DNA of 64,000 bases from Trichobilharzia szidati. Its lineage: Eukaryota; Platyhelminthes; Trematoda; Strigeidida; Schistosomatidae. The stretch is taken from contig OX235272.1 in assembly GCA_944472155.2 (NCBI GenBank), positions 9,036,354 to 9,100,353 of the forward strand. Reading direction: 5' to 3'. The notes below the pieces were generated by a model, which worked only from the letters and a program-made list of their open reading frames with translations, searched no databases and was not told the DNA's origin. The stretch's first letter is position 1, and every line of letters starts with the position of its first letter. A program made the position numbers and the translations under genes. Positions 11,706-21,975 of this stretch are shown in pieces.

Positions 11706-12305
11706 GATATAATTGTGATCTGAATAGATTTTCTCACAAAAATCATGACGCTAAATTTCTTCCTTCAATGTGTCTTTTGTAAATAGTCAATTTTTAAAAC
11801 AGAGTGATCACTTCAGTTTGATAAACTAGTCAACAAAATAATATAAATTCGTTAAAATTATTAAATTTGAATTTCCAGTCGACTGGACCGAGATGCTCCG
11901 GCTTTGTGATCATGTCAGCTTCTAGTGTGGACACCTTGGTTATCCTTCATGCTAGACATACGGTTATTTGGTTAATGGTTTCTAACAATGGAACCTAGGA
12001 CATTCAAATAGAAAAAAGGTAATCCACTGAATGGCTTGTAACGCAGTGCTTTTCCATCTGAACCAAGATCCAACCCCCTTATTTCTTTCGACAAAGTTTC
12101 ACTAGTAGACTGGAAGATAATTAAAAATCCTATTGAGAATATTTTGTCATCTAAGGACATAACTAGATGATTAAAATAATCAGAAATGGAAAGAAAAGTT
12201 GATGGATTATCACGGAAAAAAGTTTAAGTAGCCTAGCGATTTAAACAAGCCGCCAAAAGTTAAAATTCTAAAAAACCGCGGCAAAATACAGTATTTACAA
12301 ATAAT
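11706..12305. other. No feature recognised
   Basis: AT-rich DNA. An ORF at 11972-12160 (minus) has no family resemblance I can name. Confidence 0.4.
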
Positions 12306-12415
12306 TGTACACTAGTTAATAACTAGTGTATTGTGTCTAGTCCTTTCTTTGGAATAGGCTGAATTCTATCAGTCAGTCAAGGCTTCCTGCTGATTGCCTC
12401 CAACCATCTAATATA
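12306..12415. repeat. Rearranged SINE4 fragments
   Basis: The block near 12333-12378 (GTGTCTAGTCCTTTCTTTG) is the reverse complement of 14430-14455, and it is followed in plus orientation by AAGGCTTCCTGCTGATTGCC, the 3' segment of the same repeat at 14635-14660. Two pieces of one repeat are thus joined in opposite directions. Confidence 0.55.
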
Positions 12416-13095
12416 AACAATTTTCCAAAATACAAAAAAAACTAAATCAAGCAAAGCATACCTTATTGAATCAGATGACATGTTTTGGAAAACATATGCA
12501 AGCAAGTCAAGATAAAGTTACATAAAAAGTATTGTACATTTATTTATTTACACTAACTAGAGTTAGCTAAGAAGTACTACAGATTTTTATGAAGTGATTC
12601 TAACTACTTAAATCTGTCAGTAGTATGTAGTGTAAAGCTTTCATTTTTATTACCACTAGGTACTTTCAGTTTGGATACTTTCAGTTTCCGAAGAAAATTA
12701 TGACAAGATTTCACTGCCATTGGTGAATATTTCGTGTATTTTTGATATTAATACAAGTTTAGATTGCATAAAGTATTTAAATTGAATTCATATGGTTTGA
12801 AATATTCGCTTACCTAGGCTTGCGATTTGACTAATAAGTGAATGGTCTTCAATCATAGAAATCAATCTGTATTATATAGTATGTCATCATTACTGTTGCT
12901 TCTTTGCCTTCTGACTGGAAAATAAGGATTCAGTGACACATTTGCAGTCCAGTAATCACTCTATGGGTATTTTTATCTGGCTTCACGAATGTCCACAAGC
13001 TCTCCTTTCCTAGCATCGTGATCGTGTATATGTCACACTCTGGATAACACCTAAAAGATATTTAGACTTCTTTAATTCATATTATCCATCGTTAT
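12416..13095. other. No feature recognised
   Basis: AT-rich sequence with no persuasive ORF. Confidence 0.4.
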
Positions 13096-13099
13096 TTAT

Positions 13100-13560
13100 C
13101 TGTAAAGGCAGGTTTAGTTAAGTGTCCAACAAATCCAGCAATGGTACTAAGTAGTAGATGAAAAAACTTAAACGATGAAACCAAACAGATAGAAGAATAC
13201 CTGGTTGGTATTAAATAACTAACCATCCTATAAAATTCATTAAGAAGATCAAAAGCGGTCAAAAGCAAAATAAAAGTAATGGAGAAACTAATAATGATAA
13301 CATAAATAAGAGAGAATATAAGGCATCTCCAGTAGTTTTACCATATAAGGAGGGGACATCTGAAACCCTCCCTACATAGGATGTTTAATAAAGCAGGAAT
13401 CGGGTGACATTGAAACCTACAAACTCACTCAGGTAAGGATAAGCTCTGTAGGCTAAGGAGCCCAGTTAGACAAAATAACATAATATACAAAATACCTTCC
13501 AATGACTGTGAGTGAGTTTGACTGCATGGGTCATACTGTAACAACAGAAGGCAAGACACG
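13100..13560 (+). pseudogene. Penelope-like element fragment (linker and nuclease start)
   Basis: This is the opposite-strand counterpart of the family at 7.7-8.5 kb: the TTAAGTGTCCAACAAATCC region, an asparagine-rich linker (13270-13320), a VVLPYKEGTSETLPT-like block (near 13335-13375) and a nuclease start (NIIYKIPSNDCE near 13470-13500). It is broken by stops and frameshifts. Confidence 0.65.
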
Positions 13561-13597
13561 GAAGCCAAGGTATATTTTCCAGTGATCGAACCGCTAT

Positions 13598-13620
13598 ATG
13601 TATATATATATATATATATT
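13598..13620. repeat. (TA)n microsatellite
   Basis: A short run of TA repeats following the PLE fragment. Confidence 0.85.
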
Positions 13621-13639
13621 CTCTAACCAATCACTGAGC

Positions 13640-14220
13640 GTGTGATTCTGGTTTACATTAAACGGCATGAAATAGAATGTTCAAGTGTACATACACCACT
13701 ACAATACTATGGCCAACACTTAGTTAATCGCCTCCAACTTGAATTCCAATCGATAGCCTGCCTAGCTTGTAATGTCATCCAACGTTTCTTGAGCGTTTGG
13801 TCCGCTGCTTACCAGTGTTCCCAATTGCTGACTTATCCCTTCCAATTGGCCATCTAATCTTCAATATCAACTCATAGAAGGCATCTATTCATGAAAGTTT
13901 CCAGTAACCTGTTGTTCCGTGAGTCTCTGAACCAGATAGAAGCATTTGCTGACATGAATTAAGTGTAAAATAGAAGTTGGATCTTGTTCATTGTGCTAAA
14001 TAGGTGTTGCGAATCTTCACGGTGATTTCAATTCCAACCTGATCCTGGCTGACTTCGACATCCTACTCTGTTCAGTGTGTAACTGAAACTATGCTGCGTG
14101 GGTGAGATAAGTGTGTGTATCTTTGTGTATGAGAGAGAGATGACTTCCCTTAGATTACTCCTATTTATGCTGATTGGTGCTAGTTGTTGTTTGGGTATTT
14201 TCATTACCGATTGTGGCATG
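13640..14220 (-). pseudogene. Diverged LINE B-like 3' fragment
   Basis: The minus-strand frame at 14028-14219 has SVMKIPKQQLAPISINRSNL, matching VMKIPGQ...TISINGRNL of LINE B. The stretch 13640-13990 corresponds to the following C-terminal region (an RLLETFMNRCLL-like part). It is much more diverged than the other LINE B copies, so it is older or a sister family. Confidence 0.6.
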
Positions 14221-14279
14221 TTCTACTGATGAGATTAATCAGTAATATGTATATGCAAAAAGATATTTATTGGCATAAA

Positions 14280-14700
14280 GCACTAGCACTAGCTCGAAAC
14301 TTAGGTCCAAGGCTTCCTGTGGCCGATTGCCTCCAACTATCTAATATCATCAAATTAATGTGCACCGTGATGGCGAGCGACCTAGAATGGTGGCCACACT
14401 ACAAACCTGACTGATAGAATTCAGTCTGCAACAAAGAAAGGACTAGACACGTCACAGAAGTTACTAGTGTCCAATGAAAATACCCACTACAGTCCTACAG
14501 GAAGTCAATCGCGAGCCCGAATAGCTCAGTGGTAACGTCTCTGACTGCAGCACTGGATGACGCGGGTTCGAATCCGTGATTGCAGATACGCCTTGCTGAC
14601 TGGTGAGTGCCAACTAGCACGAAACCTAGGTGCAGCCAAGGCTTCCTGCTGATTGCCTCCAACTATCTAATATCATTAAGACATCAGATAGCAGGGAAAT
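14280..14700 (+). repeat. SINE4: tRNA-derived repeat, about one and a half copies
   Basis: A tRNA-like head at about 14514-14585 shows box A (TAGCTCAGTGGTAAC) and box B (GGGTTCGAATCC). It is followed by a unique part ending AAGGCTTCCTGCTGATTGCC and ATCTAATATCATT (to about 14680). The same 3' end also lies upstream at 14300-14350, so a truncated copy precedes the fuller one. The head does not fold as a real tRNA: the acceptor strands do not pair. Confidence 0.65.
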
Positions 14701-14879
14701 AGATTTGGTTTAAAAGAAAGCAAACGACACAGCGTTGCAGAGATACATAGGAGACAACATGAAAGGAACACGAAGAAAAATAGTATGAAGGAGGAAGGCC
14801 AGAAGTAGCACAAGAACATGGAAAATCTGTAGGAATGATGCGTTGAAGATAAGATTGACATAATTTGGCTATATAGAGA

Positions 14880-15250
14880 TACCCAATGAAAAGTCGGCAG
14901 ATATCCTTCTTATGTTAATTCTAACTGTGTATACAAATTTACATGTATCTGCGATAGTAGTTACATTGGAAGAACGGAAAAAATGGCATACCTCCGATTT
15001 CCTGAACATGTACCAAAAAGCCTATGTCTAAAGGGAACAAATGCTTTAAACAGTGGCATTACCATGCATCTCATTGACACTGGTCGTGAGGTGAACGTCG
15101 CAAGATCGTTCAACATTATCAGTAGGCAAAAGAGTTCAATTCTCCCTAAGTTTGCCGAAGCAAACCGATGTATGCTTTCAGAAAGAAGAAGCGGTTGTCA
15201 GTCTTTCCTTGCCCTGGTAACTGGATATTTTCATCCTATCTTCCATCTGA
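14880..15250 (+). pseudogene. Penelope-like element GIY-YIG endonuclease fragment
   Basis: Plus strand, NSNCVYKFTCICDSSYIGRTEK (near 14918-14980) is the GIY-YIG core with the YIG triad, followed by YLRFPEHVPKSLCLKGTNAL and a C-terminal FNIISRQKSSILPKFAEA stretch. The frame changes once just after the YIGRTEK part (ORF restarts at 14983). Close relatives are at 23.7-24.5 and 46.0-46.3 kb. No RT remains here. Confidence 0.8.
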
Positions 15251-15826
15251 TTACGTAACACTGAAAAATTCCATTGTATATGATCAGTATTGTTTGTGAT
15301 AAGGTGTTTGTTATTATTATTATATATTATTATTGTATGTGTAATAATAATAATGATTTGCTTTATTCCAAAAACAGTATTTGTAATACAGAATGGCATT
15401 TTCAGCATTGATGATCACAATATTGCATTTAATTTCCTGAAATTATGAATAAAATTAATCGCACAGAAAATTTTCCACTTTTACAATAGAGGTAATGTCA
15501 AAAACATGCAGCATATAAAATGGAAATAATAATAATGATAACAGCTATGGTAATAATAATAATACAAGTGAAAATTGCCGTGGGCTTGTTTTACACAGTA
15601 TTGTCGATGCAGTATACAAATCCTTGCATGATTAAAAAATATTGAATATAATGTTCTCTTTACATGATATGGTGAGGGGAAAAAATAAAGATTATAGAAG
15701 TCATAGAGATAAGTTGGTGTTTGCAGTTATGAAAGTAAAAACAAAGAAGCAACAGGACCATAAATATATTAGAAATAATAAAAGTAAAACTTGAAGGTAT
15801 ATATAAAGATGGATGGAGGAAATTGT
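15251..15826. other. AT-rich stretch, probably PLE 3' remains and simple repeats
   Basis: It follows the nuclease fragment and begins like the post-nuclease region of its relatives (ATTGTATATGATCAGTATTG). After about 15300 it is AAT/ATT-rich with no recognisable gene. Confidence 0.4.
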
Positions 15827-16549
15827 TTATTTACTAGATGAAAAAAGGTTAGTCAACTCTTGCCTGACACTGTTTTCATCACATAAAATACGTGCCAAGT
15901 ATGGTATCATAGAATTTTGATACTTAGACGTGCGAGCATACAGTTTTCTGAAGTTACTTCTCGTTCTACCTGAGGATATGCAAGGTGAAAGCTGAGGGTG
16001 AAGTGGATGCTCCATGTCAGACAAAATCCCTTTAGTAAATTTACTGCACGAAGTCAGCACGGAGCCAGCGATTTTGTGCGTCGGTGGTACAGTGGTTAGG
16101 ACTCTCGCCGACCATGCACATGGTCCGGGGTTCGATCCGCTGCCAGAGACGCACATCCGATATCTATGGTCGGCCTGCAAAATTTGGGCCACCGATATCC
16201 ATGCTGAAAATGTCATACTTGTACTGAAAATACTGTGTGGCATCAAGCTGCAATCAAAATAAAATAATAAAAAAAGTTCCTATCGACAACGACGTTAACT
16301 ATGTAGTCCACTGGGACACCACTCATCCTACTGACAGTCTTCAGCATTCTACGAATTGTGACATAATCCTTTTTAAGCAAACCAGGAAAGAATAAGGGTG
16401 AACAATAAAGAAGAATAGGTAGGATGCAAGAGTTTATGAACTGTAAGAGAAGGGGTTGAGTTATACCCGATTGCCTTAATTTCTTAATGTAAAATGTCAG
16501 GCGGAATATTTTACTGGAGATCGCTAAGACATGGGATGACTTTGCTTGA
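15827..16549 (-). pseudogene. CR1/jockey-like LINE, C-terminal RT region split by a SINE3
   Basis: On the minus strand the part right of the SINE reads LRQSGITQPLLLQFINSCIL and MLKTVSRMSGVPVDYIVNVV, the CR1/jockey region after the RT thumb. The part left of it (15827-16077) continues GSVLTSCSKFTKGILSDMEH, SSGRTRSNFRKLYARTSKYQ and ARILCDEN, then stops. The two parts are continuous once the SINE at 16078-16276 is set aside. 5'-truncated; 3' end near 15827. Confidence 0.75.
16078..16276 (+). repeat. SINE3 copy inserted in a LINE
   Basis: tRNA-like head: GCGTCGGTGGTACAGTGG with box A around 16084-16100, then CATGGTCCGGGGTTCGATCC (box B). The body (GGTCGGCCTGCAAAATTTGG, ATGCTGAAAATG, ACTGAAAATACTGTGTGGC) ends in an A-rich tail (AATAAAATAATAAAAAAAG). 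It interrupts a minus-strand CR1-like LINE. I could not define a TSD. Sister copies: 25512-25709 (minus) and 43708-43908 (plus). Confidence 0.85.
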
Positions 16550-16750
16550 TTGACTTTTGTGTAAAAATGCACTCTGTGCAAGTACGTTAAAATTGCTTCT
16601 GTAGGTATACTTAACAACGTCTTTGGGCTGTAAGCAGCTGATGAGAAGCCAACGAAATAAGCAATGATGGTACCATTTTATTCTGCGCGAACCACTGTTG
16701 TTCTTGCTTTATTCAAATAAACATTCCGTTAACAAGTCTCTCGTCTTCTA
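16550..16750 (+). repeat. PLE pseudo-LTR with hammerhead
   Basis: Matches the 3' regions of the PLE copies at 24.65-24.82 and 46.45-46.62 kb (TGCAAGTAYGTTAAAATTG, then GTAAGCAGCTGATGAGAAG, then TTTTATTCTGC). Pseudo-LTRs of this sort flank PLEs. No nuclease piece is attached here. Confidence 0.7.
16634..16686 (+). ncRNA. Hammerhead ribozyme motif (PLE type), canonical core
   Basis: Layout: stem I GCAG (16634-16637) with CTGC (16683-16686); core CTGATGA (16638-16644); a one-pair stem II GAAGCCAAC (16645-16653); GAAA (16654-16657); stem III AUAA with UUAU around a loop holding the palindrome ATGGTACCAT. The nucleotide at the cleavage site (H17) is T. Hammerheads in PLE pseudo-LTRs are established knowledge. 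Stems I and II are short, so activity would need testing. Confidence 0.65.
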
Positions 16751-16904
16751 TCGTTACACGATGTCTTCTCTGTGTTCACCTGGTATACTATACGATGCAT
16801 TACAAAAATTTAACACTCATCATCATTTAATGTGCATATAAATATTTGAGTATCTGTCTCTTTATTGATAGAAAACAGGTAAAACCAACGTGACCGGGTT
16901 CATA

Positions 16905-18498
16905 TCAGCCGGAACTGGCTTAGACAAGTTTACACTTGAATGAATCGATTGAACTAATGGATCCAGGTAGGATATTTATTCCAATGCGATTGGACAACTT
17001 AGAAGCCCGAACATATGTCTGTTTGTCTGTCTGTTTCCGACATAGAACTTTGTACATATGTGCGGCTGTTAAAGTCTCCCCACTCCCCACATGTAGCACA
17101 CAAAGCAAGAGAAGAAAGTAGGAGAAATGCATAATAGAGACAGTAAACAGAGGTGTGAGACAAAGGAATAGTAATAACGAAGAACAAAACAGTTTCATTG
17201 GAAATCATAAGTCACAAGGAGTGGATGCATCTGCGCCATCACCGGGAACGATTTTGAGCCATATCACCAATTGTTTCCAATCATTGTTTTTTACCGTCCC
17301 GAGGACCCCAACCAGTCAGGAAGTCTACACCTTCCTAAGTGGCCTAGACTAACTGCTGTAGATTTCATTGACTGATGAAGCCATGTTTTGGTTTGACCAC
17401 CGCTAGCTCTTTTCCAGCCTGACCTTATGTCAGCTAAAATTGCTCGTCGAGGAAGGCGATGACTAGGCACACTTAACAACACATATGTCCTCACCATCTC
17501 AGTCGATGTAATTTCACAGCATCGTCGTCGATTGATTTCCCCTCCTTACCTAGCACTCGACGCCTAACATCAACATTGCTCATCTTATTATACCACTTCA
17601 CACGGGAGACAGAACGCAAGCACCTATGATCGAACACAGATAATCTTTTCATGTCTTCCACTGTCAATGGTCAGGTCTCAAAGCCAGTCATAAAGGAGGA
17701 CGGAGCGGACTGATGAGCAGTACACACGCCCTTTGGTCGATAGTCAGTCAGATATCACGTCTACGCCAGAGACGGCGTAAAGTGGTATATGCGAAACTAG
17801 CCCTCTGTATCCGTGCTGAGATTTCGTCGGAGATAAACCCGTTGGGGCTGATGGTACTTCCCAAGTAAGCGAACAGGTCAACGTGCTCTACCACTTCACT
17901 TCCAATTTCTAATCTAGGAGTCGGTGTAGTCCAATCCTGTAGCATCATCTTTCATTTGGCGGTAGCGAATCGCATGCCAAACATTCGTAGATTGCTGCTC
18001 AAGGTGTTCAGAAGGCTCTGCATTTTGACACCGTCCTCGCCTAGAAGGACTATATCGTCTGCATATTCTAAGTCAACGAGATTATTCCCTAGTAGCAAGT
18101 CAATCCCTGAGTCTCTGAAGTGGGTTAGGGTTAAGTCCATTAGTACATATATGATGAGGTTGAATAGAAATGGGAATAATGGGCATCCTTGACGGATGCC
18201 ACTAGTCGTCATCACTTCAGATGACAACTCGCCATAAGCCCTCACCTAGCTGTATGAGTACGAGTAGAGTGCCTTAATCAGTGCAATGTATTTTCTCGGC
18301 ATTCCCTTTACAGCCAAGCATCGCCAGAGAACCTCTCGGTCGACAGAATCGAATGCCGCCTTTAGGTCAAGAAAAATAGTGATTGTCGGACGCCGGTAGG
18401 AATGCCTATGTTCTAGAATCTGTCAGAGGGTGAAGATATGATCAATACACCCTCTTCCTCATCTGAAACCTGCCTGGTTTTCTCGTAATGTAATCAAA
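16905..18498 (-). pseudogene. LINE A (RTE/SR2-like): RT to 3' UTR
   Basis: Minus strand, right to left: NQAGFR region (18460-18480), FLDLKAAFDSVDREVLWRCL (near 18310-18370), an RT palm with SGIRQGCPLFPFLFN (18160-18210) and LEYADDIVLLGEDG (catalytic YADD, near 18040-18090), MLQDWTTPTPRLEIGSE (17890-17945), LFAYLGSTISPNGF (17835-17880), LRRLWRRRDI (near 17750), RLPRRAILADIRSGWK and GGQTKTW (near 17390-17460), then a 3' UTR to about 16905. It is 5'-truncated and holds several stops and frameshifts. It is the best-preserved LINE A copy in the window. Confidence 0.8.
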
Positions 18499-18760
18499 TT
18501 CGTCTTCTTCTTCTTTATTCCTTTACGTTCTCAGTGGAACATAGCGAGGGCTTCAAGCTAAAGGCTTGAAGTTTCAGTAGCACAAGGTGTCTATTTATAC
18601 GGGATGGGGTCGCTAACCTCATGCCTAACCCACCCTTTCCTCTTTACCAGTCTTATTACTGGCTTAACTAGGCAAAGGAGTGAGTCGGTGGCCGGGTACA
18701 GAACCCCGGACCACATGAGGCGTGATCGGCAAGCATTCTACCACTGTGCCATCAATGCAC
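18499..18760 (-). repeat. SINE2 copy with target-site duplication
   Basis: Minus-strand SINE: head near 18700-18760 (ATTGATGGCACAGTGGTAGAA, and box B worn to GGGGTTCTGTACC), the body with CTAGTTAAGCCAGTAATAAG and CTTCAAGCCTTTAGCTTGAAG, and a tail GAATAAAGAAGAAG. An 11-bp direct repeat ATGTAATCAAA flanks it at 18488-18498 and 18761-18771, the footprint of LINE-type target-primed insertion. It lies at the 5' end of the LINE A copy. Confidence 0.85.
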
Positions 18761-18771
18761 ATGTAATCAAA

Positions 18772-18973
18772 CAGTTATTGGTTATTTGTTGGCTTAACTT
18801 ACCGAGATACATAATATTTAAACATTAAATTATTTGTGCATAGGAAAAGTCAACTTGTTCTCACTGGCACATACCAGTCTGTCTTCTATTTTCATTTTCC
18901 GTGGACTGCGGGAGTGAGAATTAATCGGTGATTGACCGTAGTATCGAAGTCATAATTTAGCGGTATTATGATG

Positions 18974-19005
<32 letters not shown>

Positions 19006-19379
19006 GACATAACACTTGAAAAAAAACAGTTTAATTTTATGTCAATCTGGAAATGCTTCTCAAGTATCGATCGGTTCACTGGAATTTGATTGGTTACAAG
19101 TTCGACTGCAAACTGGCACATCATAGTTCGAGAATCAACATTAAAAACCACCAGAAGGGAGTGTAATGGAAAGACTGTTTAGAAAATCCCTCCTGGAACA
19201 ATTTAATCAAAATGTTTATATTTATTTGGGCGTTTAAACTAACTTTGTAATTATTTCTTTTTCTCCTATATGCTCACTGAGTAAGTTAGTGAAACCTGGC
19301 AAGTAATGTTGTCATCATCAATAAAATATGCTCATCGAAGTGTTATGCTATTAAATGGGATATCTGGCAAGTTTCAGCT
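18772..19379. other. No gene; holds a TCA microsatellite
   Basis: AT-rich; the ORFs here are non-specific. The only feature is the trinucleotide tract at 18971-19005. Confidence 0.45.
18971..19005. repeat. (TCA)n microsatellite
   Basis: About 11-12 uninterrupted TCA units. It gives a poly-Met chance frame on the minus strand, which I do not count as a gene. Confidence 0.95.
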
Positions 19380-19560
19380 TAGGTTTGGGAAAAATTAAGT
19401 TACGGTTTAAGCCAAGGACAAGCTAGAGCTAGGTCAACCAAACGAAGGCGACATAAGGGTTGATTCGAGTTAGATTACAGTTAGTTTAGGGATATTTTCA
19501 CGTTATAGTTAGGTTCAGCAAAGATTGGGGTTATTGTTAGGGTTAGAAGACCTAAATAAT
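19380..19560. repeat. Degenerate telomere-like (GGGTTA) tract
   Basis: Scattered GTTAGGGTTAG, TTAGTTTAGGG, GGTTAAG-like words on the plus strand, with the clearest copy TTGTTAGGGTTAG near 19530-19545. TTAGGG is the schistosome telomere repeat (established knowledge). This tract is interstitial and very worn. Confidence 0.5.
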
Positions 19561-19599
19561 TACATGCATAGAATGTGGTTAAATTACTCTGTTGATATA

Positions 19600-19800
19600 A
19601 GAATAGAATTTGTGCACTGTGGTAGAGAATAATTCCATTGTGGATAAAATTTATTTTGATAAAGTCTCACAATGTTATACAGTAATGTTTACTGATAACG
19701 ACGTTTCGAGCACAATTTATTGCCCAGTAAATATTACTGTATAACACTATGAAACTTTATCAAAATAAATTTTACCCACAATGGAATTATACTGTGTTCA
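19600..19800. repeat. Inverted pair of PLE pseudo-LTR fragments
   Basis: The left arm (about 19612-19697, CACTGTGGTAGAGAATAATT... to GTTTACTG) is matched by an inverted right arm (about 19724-19795, CAGTAAATATTACTG... to ATTATACTGTG) with a ~25-nt loop. Both arms match the pseudo-LTR at 7250-7400. About 72 bp pair with few mismatches. Confidence 0.75.
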
Positions 19801-20394
19801 TACTCCAACCTAAAACTGGGAGCTATTTTTATCACATGTGAGAGGAAGGTATTCTGTGTAACACTTTTCTACAGTTTTTATGCATTTTTTTCTTCACAAA
19901 TATATGTATTCCATACACGAAAATGCCTCCTTCACGTGATTGGTGCTTTCGAGGTCATTCGCTGATTAGTGGTAGTTAGTGGTGCTTAAAGTTTAACTTT
20001 GCCCATATGTTCATTTGATCCAATATTATCGTATCGTCTTTGTCCCTTCCTGTTTAACCTCTAATTTTATTGCTTCTCTTTGTGGTTGTATGATGATACA
20101 TGGATAATATGTTGTTTTGCATTATGATTGTGGAATGATTGGATCTAGGTAATTCTGACTTTGGACCGTCCACGGGAATTGTTAGGTGTATGATATTTTG
20201 TGGACATTTTGTTGTTGGACATATTCTACTTGATTCTAAATACTGTATAGCTCTGCATAACGGTATTGCTAAGGTAATTTTGACTTTTTTAAAAATGTTA
20301 TTAGTGTTGAACAGTACGGTAAAATTACTGGAGAATAATCGTCCTTCTCCCGTGTCGTTGTAGCCTTTCGTGATTGCGTATCTCTCAAGGAAGT
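19801..20394. other. No feature recognised
   Basis: AT/TG-rich; the ORF at 20139-20363 has no recognisable domain. Confidence 0.4.
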
Positions 20395-20640
20395 TTTGAT
20401 CAGCTACATATTGTAGGACGCAAAGATCGATTTCCCGAGCTCAAAACATAACAACCCTGGACAACAACTGGAAAGCTGTCTCCTCTTCCCCCCCCCCCAC
20501 CGCATCCATGTTTGAGACTCTTCACAACAGTAAGCACCCATGAACTCACCTCCTCGGATGGAAACTAAGGGATTCAGCTTACAAGGCGAGTTCGCTGACC
20601 ATTCAACCACTAGGACAGAATTTAATGGCCAGTTCTGTAA
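20395..20640 (-). repeat. SINE-alpha, diverged minus-strand copy
   Basis: Reading the minus strand: TGTCCTAGTGGTTGAATGGT (box A), a worn box B, a hammerhead-like relic (GAAGAGTCTCAAACATGG) and AGCTTTCCAGTTG. A run of ten C residues (about 20490-20500) interrupts the hammerhead-like region. Confidence 0.55.
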
Positions 20641-20689
20641 ATAAAGTCATTTCATAAGTAAAGTTGAAGATCCTGTTCCGTCTATCTTT

Positions 20690-21720
20690 TATTCACCATT
20701 GTTATATATTTTTATTATTTAAAACACAAAACCTGGTACATAATAGGCAGCAAGGAGATGCGCCACACAATAATAATAAAACAGCATATGAGAAAAAATA
20801 GTTAGAGAATGAATTAAAGACTCCATCTGGGAAGAAAACAGTTATATTTAGCAAGACCAAACAGCACTCGTCGAATTGTTGTCAGAATGGGGAAGAAAGA
20901 GGTAAATTGCAGCACGTTCCCCATTGATGATTGCGATTCTTGGCCATATCCGATAACGTTTCGAGACACTGATTCCAGCTATCTCTCGGATCCAAACCAG
21001 GCAGTTGTGACACATCAACAAATGCTAACCTACCACAAATATCCTTCATCCTTCATGGGTTGACCACCTCTCGGCTTTTTCCATCCCGTCCCAGGGATGG
21101 TTAGCGAAAAGAGACCAGTACGGAAGCCTGTGGGGTGACATTCCAGATGACCATATTCAATGAATGCTGATCTTTATTGTGTCCAGACACACGCCCCCGG
21201 ACCTCAGAATTACTCACACGATGATACCATCGAACGCAAGCAATTCTACACAGACAGCGACGATCGAATATGCGGAGTCACCGCATATCCTGATCTTTGA
21301 GGGGCCAGGTTTCACAAGTGTACAGTAAGAGTACTCGCACCGAAACATTGTAAACCCAACCTTTGACAGCCAGGCTAACGTATGCCACCCTAGCTTCTCA
21401 TGATACAGTTGGAAATCTCGTCCGTCACACTTACATCAGCACTGTCCAGCACAACTACCCAGATACAAGAACTTATCAACAACTTCAAGCGGTTCACCTT
21501 CACGAATGAGTGCAGTGCCAATCTTATAACGGTACTTTGTACTTAGACGGTGCAAAGCACATACCAAACTTACTTTCTCCAGGAAGCATATCTACACCAC
21601 TACCACCACGACTCACTTCTTTCACAGCTGACACAAGAATGTTATCGGTAGCAAAGTTAAAGAGAAATGGAGAGATGGGAACAACCTTGTCTTGCCCCAC
21701 TGTTGGTTGCATTCTAATTT
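20690..21720 (-). pseudogene. LINE C (RTE-like) RT C-terminal part
   Basis: Minus strand, right to left: CPISPFLFNFATDNIL-like RT motif B (21630-21700), SGVDMLPGES (near 21580), FLYLGSC (21440-21470, cf. LFAYLGST of LINE A), LLLYTCETWPLKDQDMR (21280-21340), FDRRCLCRIACVRWYHRVSN (21210-21270) and a 3' part to about 20690. The YADD motif is lost to a deletion near 21550. Related to LINE A but a distinct family, with multiple frameshifts. Confidence 0.7.
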
Positions 21721-21751
21721 GTTCCCATTTTTTGATTCATGTTAAAATATG

Positions 21752-21975
21752 TTTCAAGAATTGGTTTGTAGGGATTTGGTTGATTGGTTACCAAGTTTCA
21801 TTATGAGCTGACATTGGTTAGAGAACCATTGGAAAACAAGCACTGGAGTACTGGACAGCTGTTTCGTCAGTCTAGTCTGGGATTCTTCATCAGTACGCAC
21901 CCACCGGGGTTCGAACCCAGAACTTTCTGGTTAAAAGGCGAGCTAGCTCGTAGACCATTAAGCCACTGGGACCCT
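21752..21975 (-). repeat. SINE-alpha, full-length copy
   Basis: The minus strand has a full tRNA-like head with consensus box A (TGGCTTAATGG) and box B (GGTTCGAACCC), then GTACTG-ATGAAGA, a worn stem II (AATCC...), TGACGAAACAGCTGTCCAGTAC and the tail to CAAATCCCTACAAACC. The core before stem II is ATGAAGA where CTGANGA is expected: only C3 is changed (and N7 is free). It is about 224 bp with good promoter boxes, so it is a useful reference copy. Confidence 0.8.

Noticed and set aside
14514..14590. Possible tRNA gene
   Set aside because: Boxes A and B are good, but the acceptor strands do not pair and the same head is part of a longer dispersed repeat (SINE4).
18966..19151. ORF with a poly-methionine tract
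   Set aside because: It is translated from the (TCA)n microsatellite.
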